A stretch of DNA of 64,000 nucleotides from positions 2,480,001 through 2,544,000 of the forward strand of contig FSRV01000001.1 in NCBI GenBank assembly GCA_900142905.1, written 5' to 3'. Position numbers and translations under genes: made by a program. Origin of the DNA: Burkholderia sp. GAS332. Its GTDB lineage: Bacteria > Pseudomonadota > Gammaproteobacteria > Burkholderiales > Burkholderiaceae. Below the pieces are notes generated by a model, which had not been told where the DNA came from, searched no databases, and saw only the letters and a list, made by a program, of their open reading frames with translations. Shown here piece by piece: positions 25,405 through 35,189 of the stretch; position 1 is the first letter of the stretch; each line of letters starts with the position of its first letter.

Positions 25405-26535
25405 CTACGCGCCTGGCGTGGCTTCGGGGCGCGCGAGCACTGCGCCCGGCCACAGTGCTCGCTTGCTGCGTTCATACTGCGGCGGATGGGTGATCGAACC
25501 TTCGGCACCCAGCCTTTCGGCCGCATGCCAGACCCAGCGCGGATTGTCCAGAAGCGCCCGGGCAAGCGCAACGGTGTCGGCCTTTCCCTCGCTGACAATC
25601 GACTCTGCCTGCTCGGGCTCGACAATCATCCCGACCGCGCGGGTATGGATTCCCGTGCGAGCTCTCACCTCCGCAGCAAACGGGACCTGATATCCAGGCT
25701 CCACCGGAATCCGGGCATTCGCAATTCCGCCGGAACTCACGCACACATAGTCCGCGCCGAGCGCCTTCAAGGCATTAGCGAAGACAACGGTTTCCGCAAT
25801 GTTGATGCCTTCAGGCAGCCAATCCGATCCCGTAATCCGGGCGCCCAGCGATACCGAGCGTGGAAGCGCTTCACGCACCGCCTTGGCGACCTCCAGCGGA
25901 AATCGCATGCGGTTCTCGAGGGATCCACCGTAATCGTCCTCGCGCTGATTGGCTACAGGTGAGAGGAACTGGTGCATCAGATAGCCATGCGTTGTGTGAA
26001 ATTCGACAACGTCGAATCCAATGCGGGCGGCGCGCCGCGCAGCCGCCACGAACCCCTCGCGAACGCGCGCCATAGCGGCCAGCGTCATCTCTGTCGGCGT
26101 ATGCCATCCGTCGCCAGCTGCGAGCGCGGATGGCCCTTCTGTCGGCCACGGATCCTCCGAACTGGCGAGCGCACCGCGCCCCTCCCAAGGCCGCTGTGAC
26201 GACGCCTTTCGGCCCGCGTGATTGATCTGGATGCCCCAGCGCGTCTCTCTCGGACTAACGCGCCGGGCCGCAGCCATCACTCGCCCCAACGCGGCTTCGT
26301 TTGCGTCGCTGTACAGCCCAAGGCATCCGTGCGTAATGCGCCCCTGCCGTTCTATCGCGGTGGACTCGAACATGACTAGCCCGGCGCCAGAAATGCCAAG
26401 TTGCATTAGATGCATCAGATGCCAGTCGCTCGCACAGCCGTCATTGGCGCTATACTGGCACATCGGGGACACAGCAATGCGGTTGGGTAATTCAATCGCC
26501 CCGATCATGGTGGGCGAAAACAGTGCAGACGACAT
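25405..26535 (-). CDS. NADH:flavin oxidoreductase, YqjM-type old yellow enzyme
   Basis: 376 residues from ATG 26535 (ribosome site CAGGAGAACTGT). FMN-barrel motifs are SPTMIGAIELPNRIAVSPMC-QYSA (the YqjM-type Cys in MCQYSA), IQINHAGRKASS (the active-site His), FDVVEFHTTHGYLMHQFLSP, ENRMRFPLEV and DTVALARALLDNPRW. YqjM-like enzymes reduce the C=C bond of alpha,beta-unsaturated carbonyls with NAD(P)H. The second His of the usual HxxHGYL motif is kept as HTTHGYL. The MFS gene ends 35 bases upstream on the same strand, so they probably share an operon. Confidence 0.9.
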   Translation of the reverse strand: MSSALFSPTMIGAIELPNRIAVSPMCQYSANDGCASDWHLMHLMQLGISGAGLVMFESTAIERQGRITHGCLGLYSDANEAALGRVMAAARRVSPRETRWGIQINHAGRKASSQRPWEGRGALASSEDPWPTEGPSALAAGDGWHTPTEMTLAAMARVREGFVAAARRAARIGFDVVEFHTTHGYLMHQFLSPVANQREDDYGGSLENRMRFPLEVAKAVREALPRSVSLGARITGSDWLPEGINIAETVVFANALKALGADYVCVSSGGIANARIPVEPGYQVPFAAEVRARTGIHTRAVGMIVEPEQAESIVSEGKADTVALARALLDNPRWVWHAAERLGAEGSITHPPQYERSKRALWPGAVLARPEATPGA

Positions 26536-26570
26536 ACAGTTCTCCTGAGCAAAATTGATGGAAAAGAGTT

Positions 26571-27893
26571 TCAAGTTTGAATCTGTGCCCTATTGGGAGC
26601 CGAGCCGAGCGTGGAGGTGGACTCGAGCGGTGGGGTGACTTCCTTGACGACGAAGAGATAGACGAATGCAGAGGCAAATGCAACGGCGGCGCTAATCAGC
26701 AACGCGTTGACGAAAGAGTGAGTTCGATCGACGACGATTCCAGTGATGAACGGTGCAAATGATCCGCCCAGGTATCCACCGAAGTTTTGCATGCTGCCAA
26801 GCGAGGCGACGAGATGGCGCGGCGCGGCCACGCTGACGAGTGCCCACGCGCTCCCGCAGGCAAGATTGACGAAGAGCATTGCCAGCGAAACGTAGGTAAT
26901 GGCCAGAGCAGTGCTTGGTGTGTACGCCGCCGGAACGGTGAAGGCGGCCGCGCCGATGAGGCCAATGCAAATGGACCACTTCCGGCTGCGGATCGGCGCC
27001 ATGCCGCGTTTGAGCAGGTAGTCGGCGATGTAGCCGCTACTGACCATGCCGAGCGTACCCAAAACATACGGAATCGAGACTAGCCAGCCAGTGTGCGCGA
27101 TGCTGAGATGACGTTCTTTCTCGAGGTAAGCGGGAAGCCACGTCAGATAGAGCCAAATTATGTAAATTACGCCCACGAAGCCGAAAATCATTCCCCACGT
27201 ATTGCGAAGTTTGAACAAACTTCTCCATTCCGCGAAGCTCAGTCCTGCGGGGCGCTCTTGCACGTTCGCGCCGTCGTTGAGAAAGTCGACCTCGGATTTG
27301 GCTAAGGCCACCTCGTTACGATTGCGGTAGAACATATACCAGCCTAGGGCGACAAGGATGCCGAGAGCGCCCATGATGACGAACATCGTGCGCCATCCAA
27401 ACGAGATCATCAGAGCCGTGAGCAGCGGTGGGGCGATCATCGGCGCGATGGTCGCGGACGACATGAATGTACCGGTGGGGCCACCTCTTTCGCGTACCGC
27501 AAACCATTCATTGACCACTTTCGCGCCGCCCGGGAAGAGAGGCGCCTCCGCGATGCCAAGGACAATCCGGGTGGCAAGAAAATGATTCAGTGTCTGGATA
27601 AGCCCACCCGCGACTTGTGCGACAGACCAGACGAGCAGGCCGAGGCCCAGTATCACGCGTGATCCAAACCGGTCCAGGAGCGCCCCTACCGGCAATTGCG
27701 CGAACGCGTAAGCAAGCGAGAACGCTGAAAGCAGAAGACCCATCTGCGCGGCCGAGAGATGGAGTTGCTCGCTCACCAGGTGATTGGCGATCGACAAAGT
27801 GCTTCGATCAAGGTAATTGATGATACCGGCCATCGTCAGAAAGACAACGGCGACGACCTGTATGCGTTTCAGACGTGTCGACTTCACGAGCAT
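26571..27893 (-). CDS. MFS transporter of the anion:cation symporter type
   Basis: 440 residues from ATG 27893 (ribosome site CCGGAGACAAAAA). Twelve membrane helices are readable. The N-terminal MAGIINYLDRSTLSIANHLV, the loop GALLDRFGSRVILGLGLLVW and the middle YLTWLPAYLEKERHLSIAHT are those of ACS-family (glucarate/hexuronate/phthalate-type) permeases, which bring in organic anions. It is followed by the OYE gene. The substrate is probably an organic acid connected with that enzyme, which is an inference from position. Confidence 0.9.
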   Translation of the reverse strand: MLVKSTRLKRIQVVAVVFLTMAGIINYLDRSTLSIANHLVSEQLHLSAAQMGLLLSAFSLAYAFAQLPVGALLDRFGSRVILGLGLLVWSVAQVAGGLIQTLNHFLATRIVLGIAEAPLFPGGAKVVNEWFAVRERGGPTGTFMSSATIAPMIAPPLLTALMISFGWRTMFVIMGALGILVALGWYMFYRNRNEVALAKSEVDFLNDGANVQERPAGLSFAEWRSLFKLRNTWGMIFGFVGVIYIIWLYLTWLPAYLEKERHLSIAHTGWLVSIPYVLGTLGMVSSGYIADYLLKRGMAPIRSRKWSICIGLIGAAAFTVPAAYTPSTALAITYVSLAMLFVNLACGSAWALVSVAAPRHLVASLGSMQNFGGYLGGSFAPFITGIVVDRTHSFVNALLISAAVAFASAFVYLFVVKEVTPPLESTSTLGSAPNRAQIQT

Positions 27894-28071
27894 TTTTTGT
27901 CTCCGGGCCAGTATGGCTTTTAATGTAACTTGAGATATCAGATTCAACTTCTTCGGTAGATGGTCCGGCCCGCTGGCAGATCGAAGATGGCCCAACGGAT
28001 GCATCCAGCCGCGCCGCTCACAACCGTGACACGTCCGGAAAAGTCATATCCCGCGAGACACGACTGTTGGT

Positions 28072-28608
28072 TCATCGGATGAACTGGTCCACGAAGTCTT
28101 CGCCAAGTCCATTGGACGCATAATGCTTTCGACACATGTCGATCTTGGTAAACACGTCCTCATAACCCGTGTTGTTTCCATAGGGATCGCAATAGAGCAT
28201 GACCCCGTTGACCTGGAAATATGTAATCATTTCTTGGACGTCATCCGGGACATAGAGGGTATGGGTTTCACCGGGTGGTTCGTAGACGTAGCTGCCCTCC
28301 GTTGCGATCCAGTCATGCTCCAGATATCGCCAGCGCCCTTTCAAAACCATCCCATGGACACCTTGGGGATGACGGTGCCGGCTTAGCACACCTGATTTAC
28401 GAACGCGCAATAGATTCGTCCAATAGCCTTGCGACGCGTTTAGACACAAAGGACGGAACGATACGTTTTCTGCCTGCGGGACCCAAACCCGTTCATCAGT
28501 CGGGATGGCAACGGGAACAACGATTTCCTGCTGCGCTTCCTTTGGAAACGAGAGTTGATACGGGATCAGGGAAGAGTGATCTGTCGATAGCGAGTTGTTT
28601 GTGTCCAT
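28072..28608 (-). CDS. Cupin of the 2,4'-dihydroxyacetophenone dioxygenase family
   Basis: 178 residues from ATG 28608 (ribosome site CAAGGAGTCCATTGC); the longer frame is unsupported. The single cupin barrel has RVRKSGVLSRHRHPQGVHGM (first metal motif with three His), RWRYLEHDWIATEGSYVYEP, then PGETHTLYVPDD (second metal motif His). The sequence MITYFQVNGVMLYCDPYGN is typical of the DAD family. DAD cleaves a C-C bond in hydroxylated acetophenones using one Fe and no cofactor; relatives may use other ketones. It lies 124 bases downstream of the MBL-fold gene on the same strand. Confidence 0.8.
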   Translation of the reverse strand: MDTNNSLSTDHSSLIPYQLSFPKEAQQEIVVPVAIPTDERVWVPQAENVSFRPLCLNASQGYWTNLLRVRKSGVLSRHRHPQGVHGMVLKGRWRYLEHDWIATEGSYVYEPPGETHTLYVPDDVQEMITYFQVNGVMLYCDPYGNNTGYEDVFTKIDMCRKHYASNGLGEDFVDQFIR

Positions 28609-28732
28609 GCAATGGACTCCTTGTTCATAATTGGGTTCGTTGTCGGTGTGTAGCTGCTTCATGCCAAGCCTGGATAACGGAATATCGATGCAGACGCGTA
28701 ACGCCGCCAGGAAGGTCTGAACGATAGCCAGG

Positions 28733-29569
28733 TCAGCGCGTCGATTCGAACTCGGTGGCGAGTTCCTGTGCAACTCCATCGATGTTCATCTCAACGAGCA
28801 TCTGGAGCGGATAGTGCGGGTATAGCAGAAGTACTTTTTCAGCGACCATTTTCTTTTCCTCGGGTGTCGGGTGCGTGAGGTCGGCGATTCCATCGCGCAC
28901 CCAGTGCCGAAAGGCGTTGAGGTACTCCGCCTGCTGCGTCAGTGCGTTCAGCCCGGCGGCTTCGCCGTGTCCCGCGAATATGCTGGTCGCAGTCGAATAT
29001 CGCTCACGCACGATTTCAAGCTGGCTTAGCCACTGCTTTGTCCGACCTTCAGCGAGCCAGGGGTGGACGCGGTGATACAGCAGATCGGAGGCGATCAGCT
29101 GATCGCTCTGTGGCAGGTGGATAACGGTAATGTCGGCGGACTCTCCCTCGCCAAGATCGTCTACGTGCAGCTCAAGGCCGTCCACCAAGATGGGCTGACC
29201 GGGCACCACCACTGTATTGGGCAGCACCGTCCCCTGAGGGTAATCGTCGCCGTATACCGGAGTCCATGCGGCACGCTTGTCGGCTTGCGTCCCGCCGATG
29301 ACATCGATCGTTGCCTGGGTCGCATAGATCGGTAGTCCCGGCCACTCATGCGCAATTTCGGCCGTGCCGTTGAAGTGATCGGGATGCGGGTGAGTGATGA
29401 AGACTGCGAGAAGCGGCTTGCCGTGAGCCCGGATCGCGTCGCACAACTTCCGTGCGGAAGATGTCAGGAACTGCGTGTCAACGAGCACGAGGCCGTTCTC
29501 AGTTTCGATGATAAATGAGTTGACGAAAAATGCCGATTCGGCAGACCTGAAAACGTGCACATTGAACAT
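28733..29569 (-). CDS. MBL-fold metallo-hydrolase
   Basis: 278 residues from ATG 29569 (ribosome site CAAGGAATCGCC). The metallo-beta-lactamase motif VFITHPHPDHFNGTAEIAHE (HxHxDH) is complete, followed by VIHLPQSDQLIASDLLYHRV (metal-bridging Asp) and SIFAGHGEAAG (third His). There is no signal peptide, so it acts in the cytoplasm. Relatives include lactonases and thioesterases; the substrate cannot be told. It is divergent from the LysR gene at 29673, its probable regulator. Confidence 0.85.
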   Translation of the reverse strand: MFNVHVFRSAESAFFVNSFIIETENGLVLVDTQFLTSSARKLCDAIRAHGKPLLAVFITHPHPDHFNGTAEIAHEWPGLPIYATQATIDVIGGTQADKRAAWTPVYGDDYPQGTVLPNTVVVPGQPILVDGLELHVDDLGEGESADITVIHLPQSDQLIASDLLYHRVHPWLAEGRTKQWLSQLEIVRERYSTATSIFAGHGEAAGLNALTQQAEYLNAFRHWVRDGIADLTHPTPEEKKMVAEKVLLLYPHYPLQMLVEMNIDGVAQELATEFESTR

Positions 29570-29672
29570 GGCGATTCCTTGAACGGGTTGGAAAAGAACG
29601 CCATCGCATTGTCGATCACTGACTGGCATGTGAGTAGGTGCATAGAAGGCATATAATTCATACGGAAACTAC

Positions 29673-30608
29673 ATGGGTGAGGCCATGACCAAGGATGCAT
29701 CCCTGTCCCAGTTGAGAACGTTTTTGCGGGTCGTCGAGCGCGGCAGCCTATCGGCGGCGGCAAGGGACCTGGGCACGACGCAGCCGACAGTGTCGCGACA
29801 ACTGCAGGATCTTGAGACGGCCTATGGCACCGCGCTCGTCATCAGAACCACCCGCACCCTGCGCGTGACCGATTCTGGAAGGATGGTCTACGAACAGGCA
29901 CGGCTCATCGTGCAATCGGACGACATTCTGCGAGAACGATTGACGGGCGATAACGCGGAGGTTGAAGGGCGTATCCGCATTGCCGCTCCGTCAGGATTTG
30001 GCGCTTTCGTGATTGCGCCGTTTTGCGGTCGGTTCGTCGAACGGCATCCGAAGGTGACCCTGGAGCTTTGCCTGTCGGACAGCCAGAGCGATCTGGTCAG
30101 CGAAGGAATCGACGTTGCCATCCGCATTGGCAAACTTGCCGATTCGTCCCTTTTTGCGAGACCGCTGGCCGTGCTCGAAGAGGTTCTGGTCAGTCATCCT
30201 CGGTGTTTGAATCGACCGATTGCACGGCCAGCTGACTTGCAGTCGTTGCCGTGGGTTGCATTCTCGGGACTGCTGGACGGTGACGACGTTTGCCTCGAAC
30301 GTCGAGGCCGCAAGCAGAAAGTCAGGGTTGCGCCACGCCTCAGGATCGATCAGATCGTCGGGCACCGCGAGGCGCTACTGGCAGGTGCAGGTGTCGGGTT
30401 GATTCATCGCTACGCCGTTGATGCCGACATCCGCGATGGGCGACTCGTCCAGTTGCTCGCAGACTGGCGGCTGCCGGAGTGGCCGGTACATGCGGTATTT
30501 CCAGTCAAGACACAGACGTATCGCCTGCAGACGTGGTGTGTTGAACTCAAACAGGAACTGGCAAGAGTTCCTGGGGTAGCGGGCGAGAGGACGCGTGGAA
30601 ACACATGA
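29673..30608 (+). CDS. LysR-family transcriptional regulator
   Basis: 311 residues. The winged helix-turn-helix is at residues ~10-68 (LRTFLRVVERGSLSAAARDL, GTTQPTVSRQLQDLE, then RTLRVTDSGRMVYEQA). The effector domain follows (GRIRIAAPSGFGAFVIAPFC and so on), of the CrgA/DsdC-like group. ATG 29673 or ATG 29685 could be the start; neither ribosome site is strong. The 103-base gap to the opposite MBL-fold gene probably carries the operator and both promoters. Confidence 0.9.
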   Translation: MGEAMTKDASLSQLRTFLRVVERGSLSAAARDLGTTQPTVSRQLQDLETAYGTALVIRTTRTLRVTDSGRMVYEQARLIVQSDDILRERLTGDNAEVEGRIRIAAPSGFGAFVIAPFCGRFVERHPKVTLELCLSDSQSDLVSEGIDVAIRIGKLADSSLFARPLAVLEEVLVSHPRCLNRPIARPADLQSLPWVAFSGLLDGDDVCLERRGRKQKVRVAPRLRIDQIVGHREALLAGAGVGLIHRYAVDADIRDGRLVQLLADWRLPEWPVHAVFPVKTQTYRLQTWCVELKQELARVPGVAGERTRGNT

Positions 30609-30681
30609 AATACGGCATGCGACGGTGTGGATAGTCATGGACCGGCATTGCCTGGGGCTTCGGTGACACTCTCCTTAACAG

Positions 30682-30890
30682 ATGATCGACGCACACGTGG
30701 TCGGTCCGGCGCGCCACTATCGCAAGCTCGAGGCTGAACTTGCCAAGGCGCAGCGCGCGCGAAAGAAGCCTCTTGTGCGTGCGATTCACGCGAAAAGAAA
30801 GAATTCCCGGAAAGATCAGCTGCATAAGCTTTCCACGGCGCTCGTGCAGGAGTACGTCGCCATCTTCATCGGCAACCGGGCCACGAGTTC
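30682..30890 (+). mobile_element. IS200/IS605-type TnpB remnant
   Basis: KLEAELAKAQRARKKPLVRA, IHAKRKNSRKDQLHKLSTAL and VQEYVAIFIGN correspond to the segment before the RuvC-like Asp in TnpB-type proteins of IS605 elements. Both sides are missing, and the sequence runs directly into a GntP fragment. Confidence 0.7.
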
Positions 30891-31062
30891 CGGATGCGCG
30901 TGAGCGCAGTATTGGCTGCCAAGATGGGTATGGTGGACCTGCTGGCGGACGTCGGCCTGATGCTCGGTTTCGGCCTGATCGTCGCGATTCCGGCGGTCAT
31001 TCTCGCGGGGCCGGTCTACGGCATCTGGTTGTCGAAACGGATGCACGTGGTCGAACCGGAGG
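30891..31062 (+). pseudogene. GntP-family gluconate permease remnant
   Basis: KMGMVDLLADVGLMLGFGLI followed by VAIPAVILAGPVYGIWLSKR matches the sequence between two helices of GntP-type permeases (GLIVxxPxxIxAGPLYGxW). Only about 50 codons remain, joined to a TnpB fragment on the left. Confidence 0.6.
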
Positions 31063-31138
31063 TGCGACGTGACCGTGCGGAACAATGCCTCCATCACCAG
31101 ATGCTTCGTCATACGCTCGCTCATCGCGTGGCACGTCA

Positions 31139-32076
31139 GTTTTTTGTGATCGAAATATTCGACACGATGGCCTCTCCCACGCTCGGCTTGAAGTCGAGTT
31201 TGAGACGTCCACCGGTAACCGTCACGGGGAAAGTGCAGGTGATGACCGTGCGGTAGGCGCCAGCCGCAGTCAGCACGTCCGGATCGGGAAGCACAGTCAC
31301 GCCATTGGCGTCCACGTTGAAGGCGCGACCGCCGACCGCTGTTGCCTTGCCTGATTCGAGGAAACTGAGCGTGACGCTGTACGTGCCGTTGTCCAGCGGG
31401 ATGTCGTAGCTGAACCTGCTACGGCGGACATTGGTGAACAACTGGGGGCGACAGTCCCGCTGACGGCGGTGCGATCGAACGGCACACCGCTCCGCAAGGC
31501 GACGCCGCTTTCCGGAACCAGCCAGTCGGCCGTCCCTCGGACGAAGAAGTTGTCCGATCCGTAGAGGGCACCGGTGGATGAGGTGAACCCCGTGCATTGG
31601 TCCTGTGTCAGCGTTCCTATTGTGGTGCCGTTGAGTGAAAGCTGCACTAAATCTGCATCGCTCTAGACCTTGACGTCGACGGTGGCATACGCGCGATTCG
31701 TATAGCGGCGGTCGGTGATATAGGTCACGGGCTCGCTGCTCCAGTTCGCTTTGTAGAAATAGAAGGCGTCCTTCTTCGTTTTGCGGTCGTACGTCACCAG
31801 GCCCTTCGTGTTGACCCGTTGCACGTCACCGTCATTGCAGGTGCCAGAGCCGAGGTCGAACATGTTCCAGGCGTAGCTGCCCCAAATGTAGTTCCTGCTG
31901 GCGATGGTGCCGTAAGTCTGCTCGTGAACGTAGCCGGCATATTCCTCCGGCCGGCCTGTATTGTTGGTCTCCGCCGGGCCGCCGAGCGGGTTGTCCGAGT
32001 GTTGCGTCACGGCCGACCCGGCGCCGTATTCGCTGATGCCAATCGGTTGGTTGGGTACTTGGCATCGAGATCGTTC
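31139..32076 (-). pseudogene. GH2 beta-galactosidase-like gene with malectin domain, broken
   Basis: The first part (from 32076 leftward) reads IGISEYGAGSAVTQHSDNPL (nucleophile Glu in ISEYG), ASRNYIWGSYAWNMFDLGSG and KGLVTYDRKTKKDAFYFYKA, the C-terminal half of a GH2 catalytic barrel. The next domain ends in VDVKV and a TAG stop at ~31662, after which QLSLNGTTIGTLTQDQC continues in the same frame. Then a frameshift near 31450 leads to a malectin-type module (SRFSYDIPLDNGTYSVTLSF, GRAFNVDANGV, LKLDFKPSVGEAIVSNISI). The N-terminal half is missing. It is therefore truncated, contains a nonsense codon and is frameshifted. Confidence 0.85.
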
Positions 32077-32225
32077 GAATTCGTTCAATCAGGTCATTGT
32101 TAGGCTTTGATTCAAAGCGTTTTGTGAATGGATTCGGCAGCCCTTGACGCCCTTGGTTTGCCCATACTCTCATCACAGTCGACCCCAAACGGTGGCCGGC
32201 TAGAAGTCTCGGTGGCCCTATATGC

Positions 32226-33260
32226 TCAGGCTGAATATTCATCCTCTAACGCCACAAAAGCATTGCTCACCGAGTCGATTGCAGAGTCATCGATGTGCCG
32301 GTGAATCACGAGGCGAAGAGCGTAGGGACCACGCGCGCGGACCGCGATGCCATGAGCTTCGAGTTGCCGCACGTATTCCACCGCCTTCCCATTCGGGATA
32401 CTTAGTCGGAGAATATTTGTTTGAGGCGGGTACTGCTCGGCCTCTACTGCCGTGTTATCGCGCAGGCGTTCCCAAAGCGTGCGCGTGCGCTGGTGATCCT
32501 CCGGAAGTCTGGCGGGCATCACCCTGAGCGCGACCAAACCAGCCGCTGCCATAATACCAGCCTGCCTTAGTCCACCGCCCATCGTCCTGCGGAAGGTTCG
32601 CGCCTGCTCGATAAATTCACGGGAGCCAAGCAATATTGAGCCCATCGGGGCGCTTAGTCCCTTTGAAAGGCAAAAAGTGATGCTATCGCTATGCTGCGCA
32701 ACTTCGCGTACCTCGACGCCCAATGAGACGGCCGCGTTGAACAGACGGGCTCCATCCATATGGACGACGGTTCCCCGTTCGTGTGCAATGCCTGCGACTT
32801 GCGCCAGATAGTCGAGCCCCTGAACGCATCCTCCAGCGGCATTGTGGCTGGTCTCGACCGATACCATGGCAGTTGGTTCACCGTAGCGTGAGTATCCTCC
32901 CCGGACCGCATCCCTCACCCTCTCGAGGTTCATTTCCCCACGATAGGAGGGGATCGTGCGGCAGAACAGACCTGCCAGGCGTGAGACACCGCCGCCTTCC
33001 GAACTGGCCATGTGAGCGTCCTCGTCGAGGACGGCCTCACCGCCTCGTCGCGCGTGGACAAGTGTGGCGATGGCATTGCCCATCGTGCCGCTGCATACGA
33101 AGAGCGCTGCGTCCTTGCCCAGCAACATTGCCGACTCCTGCTCCAGGGCTTGGACGGTCGGGTCGCCTTCTAGGGTGTCATCGCCGAGCGATGCGCTGCG
33201 CATCGCGTCCCACATAGCTTCGGTGGGGCATGTCACCGTATCGCTGCGCAGATCAATCAT
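32226..33260 (-). CDS. ltaE: Low-specificity L-threonine aldolase
   Basis: 344 residues. PLP-fold type I: MIDLRSDTVTCPTEAMWDAM at the start, VCSGTMGNAIATLVHARRGG, VHMDGARLFNAAVSLGV with the PLP-binding Asp-x-Ala-Arg, and FCLSKGLSAPMGSILLGSRE with the Schiff-base Lys. Such enzymes split L-threonine or allo-threonine to glycine and acetaldehyde and act on other beta-hydroxy amino acids. The ATG at 33260 follows GGGGAATTGT. It overlaps by four bases the end of the DAACS-transporter fragment upstream, which suggests a former transporter-aldolase operon. Confidence 0.9.
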   Translation of the reverse strand: MIDLRSDTVTCPTEAMWDAMRSASLGDDTLEGDPTVQALEQESAMLLGKDAALFVCSGTMGNAIATLVHARRGGEAVLDEDAHMASSEGGGVSRLAGLFCRTIPSYRGEMNLERVRDAVRGGYSRYGEPTAMVSVETSHNAAGGCVQGLDYLAQVAGIAHERGTVVHMDGARLFNAAVSLGVEVREVAQHSDSITFCLSKGLSAPMGSILLGSREFIEQARTFRRTMGGGLRQAGIMAAAGLVALRVMPARLPEDHQRTRTLWERLRDNTAVEAEQYPPQTNILRLSIPNGKAVEYVRQLEAHGIAVRARGPYALRLVIHRHIDDSAIDSVSNAFVALEDEYSA

Positions 33261-33580
33261 ACAATTCCCCTATGAATGGGCGTCCCGCTTTCGGGCGACC
33301 TTGGTTGCGGTTCGGCTCGGTCGCGGGTTGCCCGTGTGGCTTTCGGTAGGCCCATCTTGACGAGTCTTTCCATATGCAGCGAGAGACTGGCCTCCGACGA
33401 GCGGGCCGCAAGCGCCAGCAACACTGGCTCGCTCATCTGCCGATTCACCTGTAACGGTTTTTCGCCGATAGCCTTCAATAGAGCGGTGAAGATCACCAGA
33501 AGCACCGCGAGGCGTTCAGAGAGTGCTTCGCCCGGGCGCAGCGAGTCATTCACGATCAAGGCTGGTAACACTGTTTTCAC
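33257..33580 (-). pseudogene. DAACS (DctA/GltP-type) symporter remnant
   Basis: LAVLLVIFTALLKAIGEKPL, VNRQMSEPVLLALAARSSEA and SLSLHMERLVKMGLPK match the central segment of the intact symporter at 36559 (NPLSVTRKIAEPLLLAFTTR, SSETTLPIHMEILERMG). The C-terminal 27 residues are unrelated, and the essential hairpin and later helices are absent. It runs in frame into the aldolase start. Confidence 0.7.
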
Positions 33581-34113
33581 TCGGCAAGTTGATAGGTGTA
33601 ACGTATTTGGGGCGCAGAGGCGAATATACGGGCTGTCGGCCTAATCGGTTTGAGATTGGTTCATGGCTGGTATACCACCATGACGAAATCGCTTTCGCAA
33701 ACTTTGTGATTATTTGGTTACATGCAGTCTGGTGTAACGATGAACTGGCATTTGGAGCCCGCGGCGCTAACGTTGCCGGTAGGTGCAGCGGTTAGGCGGT
33801 GGCAGGCGAGAGAAAGAGATTCAGATGAGTTCGGACTCTCCACACGCAACCCTTGACTGTCGGATCATCCATCGTGGTAGGCCTTCGGAACGCTTTGAGC
33901 GAGTCCTCTGAACATTCCAGGACCTACGTTTCGCGACTGCGATCCAGTGTCACCGCGCGGCTTCACTACAGGCCGATCGACAGATATCTCTCGAACAAGG
34001 GTGGCGAGACCGCCGGCGTGTACGAGTTGGGTGTGGCTCTGAGCATCTGCCGCAACTGCCGGGGCGCATTTCTGACGACTGCCGCCAATGACCGGACTTG
34101 ATTGCGGCTGGCG
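33581..34113. other. 530 bases without a recognisable gene
   Basis: Open frames here (for example 33853-34101) have no ribosome site or known motif. Confidence 0.4.
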
Positions 34114-35064
34114 TCAGGTTTTCCTGGTCGATGGCATTGGCACGTTAGCTTCCGTCGAGGAACCGAACTCTGACGCAAGCCAGTTCATAAACAAATCGAC
34201 AGCACGTCTCGCGATCGTTCGATTTGAACATACCGCGTAGTACCTAAGGCCGTCGCGAAGTTCCTGCTTCCACAATTGCTTGAGCGACCCATCGGCCAAC
34301 GCGTCAGCGACCAGCGCCAGACGGCTCAAACAAAGACCCGCACCCGATTTTGTTGCTTCTAGCATGGCAGCGGAATCGTTGAAGCGAATCGTCGGGGCGG
34401 TATCGAGATCGAGCATCCGATTTCCGCAATTTTGCCATTCCTCCCAATAATCCCGTTCTACGTTTCGTAGGAGGAAACCGTTCTCGAGTGCGCCGAGCGG
34501 CGCTAGTTTTTCATATTGCCGTGCTAGTCGCGGAGCGCATACTGCGCCGACCCGGTCGTCGGTCAGTGCGAGCATCCTGTATCCGCTCCAGTCGCCTGCT
34601 CCAAGGCGAATGGAGATGTCCGCTCCGGAAGAGTCGATATCGGCATAGTAGCGGTGAATGTCGATCTGCAGATCTATCCACGGATTCGCCTTGGTGAAGC
34701 CGCTGATTCGTTTGCCCAGGCTGCAGACAGCAAAGGATCTTGCAACCGATACGACCAGCGTGTCACGGTCGGCATCCACCGACAGACGCCGGAGGCCGGT
34801 CCCCAAGGTATCGAACGCTCTCCGTGAGTAGTCGTAAAGCAGCTCTCCCTCTTGCGTGAATGACAAGCCGCGGGGGCCGCGTTTAAAAAGTTCAACGCCC
34901 AAATGCTCCTCCAGCGCCTTCAGTTGTCGGCTGAGGGCGCCTTGGGTCATCTGTAGCTCCTGACCAGCACGAACGAGGTTCAAATGTTTTGCCACGGTGT
35001 TAAAGAATAGGAGCGCCTTAACAGACGGCAGGCTCCTCAGAAGCGCGGTATTCGTTGAGGTCAT
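34114..35064 (-). CDS. LysR-family regulator (GcvA-like)
   Basis: 316 residues. The helix-turn-helix is LLFFNTVAKHLNLVRAGQEL, QMTQGALSRQLKALEEHLGV, ELFKRGPRGLSFTQEG. The effector-binding domain includes PWIDLQIDIHRYYADIDSSG, ADISIRLGAGDWSGYRMLAL and WEEWQNCGNRMLDLDTAPTI, the pattern of GcvA-type LysR proteins. It is divergent from the aminotransferase at 35190 with a 125-base gap, and probably controls that gene and the symporter behind it. Confidence 0.9.
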   Translation of the reverse strand: MTSTNTALLRSLPSVKALLFFNTVAKHLNLVRAGQELQMTQGALSRQLKALEEHLGVELFKRGPRGLSFTQEGELLYDYSRRAFDTLGTGLRRLSVDADRDTLVVSVARSFAVCSLGKRISGFTKANPWIDLQIDIHRYYADIDSSGADISIRLGAGDWSGYRMLALTDDRVGAVCAPRLARQYEKLAPLGALENGFLLRNVERDYWEEWQNCGNRMLDLDTAPTIRFNDSAAMLEATKSGAGLCLSRLALVADALADGSLKQLWKQELRDGLRYYAVCSNRTIARRAVDLFMNWLASEFGSSTEANVPMPSTRKT

Positions 35065-35189
35065 ATCGGCGCACCACTTTTCTCAATAGTAAAGACATCG
35101 AAAGTTCCTGATCATAGGCCCTGACTGCAGCACTACATGGGCGCGGTAAGCGCGGCCAGATCATATAGCCAAGATGGAAGGAGAATACA

